NCBI GenBank assembly: GCA_011050525.1
Contig: DRFO01000010.1
Coordinates: 1 to 43,759, forward strand
DNA: 43,759 nucleotides
Reading direction: 5' to 3'
From: Halopseudomonas xinjiangensis
GTDB lineage: Bacteria > Pseudomonadota > Gammaproteobacteria > Pseudomonadales > Pseudomonadaceae
Shown here: positions 41,456 to 43,759 of the stretch, piece by piece
How positions within the stretch are numbered: the first letter of the stretch is position 1
How the letters are laid out: every line of letters starts with the position of its first letter
Notes under the pieces: model-generated
What the model was told of the DNA's origin: nothing
The model's input: only the letters and a program-made list of their open reading frames with translations
The model's database searches: none
Position numbers and translations under genes: made by a program

Positions 41456-42607
41456 ATGATAGGCAAGATATTCCCAAAGAGCGCTGGTAGTTTTGAAGGA
41501 CGAATTAAATATATTTTTGGACTATCAAAGCATGACCATGCGATAAGTAAAATCGTCCTGGTTAACTCTAACTCCGTCACCCCCAACCCACTGCCCCCAA
41601 TTCAGGCCGGCGACAAGTCTGTAGTTGAAGCAATGATTGATGAGTTCGATAGCGTCGAAAAAATGCGGGCAATGACAATCGACTCTGATAAGAAGATCAA
41701 GCCCGTCTTTCACGCCATGCTTTCTTTACGCCCTGGCGAATCGCTGACAAACGACCAATGGCAGCAGGCCGTCAGGATGTATATGTCTGATTTGAGCTTT
41801 GTCGAGTCATGCAAATATGTAGCCGTGCTGCATGAAGACACTGACCATCAGCATGTCCATATCGTCGCGAACAGGATCAAGCTGGAAGAAGGGTTCAAAA
41901 TGGTCAAGGACTCTGAAGAGCGGACAAAAACCGTCGATTCGGTCTCAGGAATTGAAGACTTTTTCGGCCTGGTTAAATCTCCAAAGCCTAAGGAAACTTG
42001 GGGAATTGAGGTCAGCCATGCTGAAATGACGGCGGCATCAAAGACAGGCGACATCCCTTTCAAGCACAAGATGATCGCCAAGGTCGCTGGCGCCATTGAA
42101 AAAACGCGCAGTATGGATGGCGACATGTTCATGTTTGTGAAGTTGCTAAGGCGCCAAGGAGTTCACCTTCAACTGACGATGGATGATAAGGGGCAGCCAA
42201 AAGGGATTGTTTATGAGCTCGACGGCAAGAAAATAAGTGGTAGGCAACTCAAAAGGTCACGCCTGACATGGCAAAAACTAATAACCCAAGAAGGTATAAA
42301 TTATGACCCAGAAACCATTTCAGATCTTGAGACAGAAATTTCAAGACGAGATGAGGGCGATACAGAAGCAGTTGTCGTCAGATACCGCTATTACGTCTTC
42401 TCATACAGACGTAAAAAGTTATTTATCAAGTTCAAATCAAACGAGGAGACCATAGCGGAAGTATTAATGAGCATAATATCCTTATTGCTATCAATCTTTG
42501 GCGTCAAGTTTCAGACAGTGCCAGGCCAGCCAGCATCTTGGTATCAAGAATACAAGCCAGGCGAGCCTTTCAATCCCCTTGCGGGGAAGGAATTATCACT
42601 GGGCTAG
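41456..42607 (+). CDS. MOBP-type relaxase (mobilization nuclease)
   Basis: The 383-residue product has the relaxase histidine motif YVAVLHEDTDHQHVHIVANR (H126, H131, H133, H135), which coordinates the metal ion. A probable catalytic tyrosine is Y19 in GRIKYIFG near the N-terminus. Relaxases nick oriT and lead a single strand into a recipient cell. The C-terminal part (after about 300) contains a hydrophobic stretch (VLMSIISLLLSIFGVKF) and no helicase or primase domain, so this is a short relaxase of a mobilizable rather than self-transmissible element. GGGAG lies 8 bases before the ATG. Confidence 0.85.
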   Translation: MIGKIFPKSAGSFEGRIKYIFGLSKHDHAISKIVLVNSNSVTPNPLPPIQAGDKSVVEAMIDEFDSVEKMRAMTIDSDKKIKPVFHAMLSLRPGESLTNDQWQQAVRMYMSDLSFVESCKYVAVLHEDTDHQHVHIVANRIKLEEGFKMVKDSEERTKTVDSVSGIEDFFGLVKSPKPKETWGIEVSHAEMTAASKTGDIPFKHKMIAKVAGAIEKTRSMDGDMFMFVKLLRRQGVHLQLTMDDKGQPKGIVYELDGKKISGRQLKRSRLTWQKLITQEGINYDPETISDLETEISRRDEGDTEAVVVRYRYYVFSYRRKKLFIKFKSNEETIAEVLMSIISLLLSIFGVKFQTVPGQPASWYQEYKPGEPFNPLAGKELSLG

Positions 42608-42827
42608 AATAAAACCCGATGCTCGCGGAGGTTTCCCTTAAAACCATTTTCCATCAAAGCTAAGTCCGGTTTTGCACTCAAACTAAGCGCGAAGTAACCC
42701 GGCTGAATCGTTCCTGGTTTAGTAGACAATTCTGCGTTGTTCTTAGGTGGGCGGTCTCAGGGTCGAAGTGCAACACTCAGTTAGGCCCATACAATGCTTG
42801 TCGCTTTCCGAGAAAGCTTAATGGCGC
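42608..42827. other. Gap between relaxase and cassette-like region
   Basis: No gene is seen. The sequence contains GGTTTAGTAGACA and GTCGAAGTGCAACAC, which superficially resemble insertion-sequence ends, and a GTTAGGC at 42780-42786 that may belong to a degenerate attC site. No full IS is present. Confidence 0.45.
42722..42786 (-). other. Possible degenerate attC site
   Basis: On the minus strand the stretch opens with GCCTAAC, a perfect R'' core (RYYYAAC), about 40 bases after the stop of the 42828 gene, where an attC is expected. The far end (TGTCTAC) is a poor match to GTTRRRY, and internal complementarity is limited to GTTG/CAAC-like pairs. Confidence 0.3.
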
Positions 42828-43250
42828 CTAAAGCGCCCATTTCCTTAAGGCTAGGGTGGGGTGTGGTACCCCGTAACGACGCACGTGTAAATGATTTATT
42901 AGCCATCGCAGCCCGAAGAACAACCCACAAAAAACGATCATTGCTGTTACTTTAATAGTTAGGATGGCCATCATGTTTCCAGTTACAGCTTGAGGCTGTG
43001 TAACCCAGGTAAGTACGGGAAATAGTTGTATTAACTGTAATACAACTATCAGCCCACAAAAACAACGAATTATGCGTAATAGATTAAATAGAGAGGACGA
43101 TTTCGATTGGTCCGAGCTGAAGCCCGCTCGTGAATTATATCTTCCGTTGCTAATGCTTCGCCAAACCCAGATTGGCAACCATAGGCCACCTGACATAAGA
43201 GCAAGGAAAGCGTGTAAAATATGCATTGTATGCTTCGGCTGGGTGTGCAT
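42828..43250 (-). CDS. Hypothetical membrane protein (cassette-borne)
   Basis: The 140-residue product has a first hydrophobic segment (ILHAFLALMSGGLWLPIWVW) and two more around residues 63-82 and 88-115. The segment TMHILHAFLALMSGGLWLPI resembles the start of many small, poorly characterised membrane proteins. A second ATG at 43226 could be the start. The gene lies 75 bases downstream of a well-formed attC (43325-43400) and is followed by a possible degenerate one, as expected for an integron cassette read on the minus strand. I do not recognise a function. Confidence 0.55.
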   Translation of the reverse strand: MHTQPKHTMHILHAFLALMSGGLWLPIWVWRSISNGRYNSRAGFSSDQSKSSSLFNLLRIIRCFCGLIVVLQLIQLFPVLTWVTQPQAVTGNMMAILTIKVTAMIVFCGLFFGLRWLINHLHVRRYGVPHPTLALRKWAL

Positions 43251-43461
43251 TCTTTTCTCAGAAATAGTTAATTAGCGAATTATTAATGTAGTTGGACGTG
43301 GCAGCATGGGAGGGCTTTCCAAACGTCTAACTTTTGATTAAGGCTCGGGCTTTAGCCCGACCCAGTGAGCGAAGCGAACGGTTTGAGCCGGTTATTAGGC
43401 AGCATCAGCGTGGTCGGACCGTACGCCTTGGATGAATACCGTACCATGACTAACCTAAAAA
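43251..43461. other. Intercassette stretch
   Basis: There is no gene here. It includes the attC site at 43325-43400 and, to its left, the leader of the 43250 gene. On the right, the small inverted repeat AACCTAA/TTAGGTT (43452-43468) overlaps the stop of the next gene. Confidence 0.6.
43325..43400 (-). other. Integron attC recombination site
   Basis: On the minus strand this 76-base site begins GCCTAATAACCGGCTCAAAC and ends GCCTTAATCAAAAGTTAGAC. Compared with class 1 cassette sites (GCCTAACAATTCG...TCAAGCC ... GGCTTAACTCAAGCGTTAGAC) it keeps R'' (one change), the TCAA of L'', the GCTTCGC turn, the TTAA.TCAA of L' and a perfect R' core GTTAGAC. The centre forms an additional stem CGGGCT/AGCCCG. 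It separates two small genes on the same strand. Confidence 0.75.
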
Positions 43462-43647
43462 TTAGGTTTCTATTTCCTGGCCAAGATTAAATTCTAAATA
43501 CAGCATCAGAGGTATCATCCAAGGTGCAACTCCGAGCCAGCCAAAAACCGGGAATGCGGAGAGAAGAAAGGCGGTAATTCGCAAGACGTTCCGTTGTCTA
43601 CCAGTTTTCGAATTATACCAAGTGGCTAATTTTTTCAATTGATTCAT
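43462..43647 (-). CDS. Hypothetical small membrane protein (cassette-borne)
   Basis: This 61-residue protein starts MNQLKKLATWYNSKTGRQRN, a basic N-terminus, followed by two hydrophobic segments (VLRITAFLLSAFPVFGWLGV and APWMIPLMLYLEF). AGGAG lies 7 bases upstream of the ATG, and GTTAGGC, an attC right core, lies 26 bases upstream. That is the usual distance in gene cassettes, whose genes start soon after the recombination point. No homologue with a known role is recognised. Confidence 0.65.
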   Translation of the reverse strand: MNQLKKLATWYNSKTGRQRNVLRITAFLLSAFPVFGWLGVAPWMIPLMLYLEFNLGQEIET

Positions 43648-43672
43648 ACTAACTCCTGCTTTTTAGTTTTTT

Positions 43673-43733
43673 GCCTAACGCCTCTAGCAGGGTTATGAAA
43701 ACCAGAGAGAACCGGCAGTTTTTGTGTCCCTCA
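43673..43733 (-). other. Partial attC site at the window edge
   Basis: On the minus strand the segment ends in AGAGGCGTTAGGC, a perfect right core (GTTRRRY) directly before the cassette gene at 43647. The left core is not visible and may be lost in the poly-C tract or lie beyond the window. Confidence 0.5.
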
Positions 43734-43759
43734 CCCCCCCCCCCCCCCCCCCCCCCCCC
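43734..43759. other. Terminal homopolymer of 26 C
   Basis: The last 26 bases are all C. A run of this length is unusual inside bacterial genomes and lies exactly at the contig end, so an assembly or sequencing artefact is the simplest reading. Confidence 0.85.

Noticed and set aside
42700..42785. Insertion-sequence remnant (GGTTTAGTAGACA, GTCGAAGTGCAACAC)
   Set aside because: The motifs look like IS ends but there is no transposase fragment or paired inverted repeat; left as a note.

Overview
The window looks like chromosomal DNA of a Pseudomonas-type gammaproteobacterium. The order flhA-flhF-fleN-fliA-cheYZAB-motCD-parC-parP-cheW-DUF2802, followed by a FliK-like/FhlB pair and a complete ccmABCDEFGHI operon, is the arrangement known from Pseudomonas. 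A member of the wider Pseudomonas/Halopseudomonas group is my best guess, but species cannot be settled here.

Layout. (1) 1-1373: intergenic repeat territory with three ~100-bp inverted-repeat (MITE/REPIN-like) units, two families of degenerate short tandem repeats and one small GIY-YIG nuclease gene. (2) 1374-8304, minus strand: the full cytochrome c maturation operon, read ccmA to ccmI, including a small ccmD. It has a well-placed FNR/Anr-type box and a TATAAT -10 upstream. (3) 8482-10424, plus strand: a FliK-like gene and a FlhB-C-terminus-like gene. (4) 10437-24588, minus strand: the late flagellar and chemotaxis block. It starts at flhA with a strong sigma-54-type promoter and has an internal sigma-28-type promoter before cheY, just downstream of fliA. 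(5) 24812-32293, plus strand: a tandemly duplicated two-gene module, each copy a Sel1-repeat lipoprotein overlapping a Cache-GGDEF-EAL membrane protein. (6) 32280-36558, minus strand: a compact four-gene operon of a blue-copper-type protein, a degenerate-GGDEF/EAL membrane protein, a DUF3034 outer-membrane-type protein and a lipoprotein truncated haemoglobin. It converges on and overlaps module 5. (7) 36675-39031: a luciferase-like flavin oxidoreductase and a CYP152-type fatty-acid peroxygenase P450. (8) 39103-43759: tRNA-Gly(CCC), an adjacent P4-type integrase, a palindromic 32-bp-period repeat array, a MobC-like protein and a MOBP-type relaxase (an integrated mobilizable element), then two small membrane-protein genes lying in what look like integron gene cassettes with attC sites. 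The window ends in 26 C residues, probably an assembly artefact.

How the genes work together. Blocks 3 and 4 build, place and steer a polar flagellum: FlhF and FleN for number and position, FliA for late genes, Che proteins for signalling, ParC/ParP for polar array placement, MotCD for the second stator. Blocks 5 and 6 add three c-di-GMP-type membrane proteins beside the flagellar genes, so control of the motile-sessile switch is a reasonable inference. Block 2 supplies c-type cytochromes for low-oxygen respiration, which fits the Anr-type box. Block 8 is acquired DNA with higher A+T content.

The most interesting candidates are the duplicated lipoprotein/GGDEF-EAL module facing the copper-protein/EAL/DUF3034/globin operon, the 32-bp palindromic array in the mobilizable element, and the apparent integron cassettes at the right edge.
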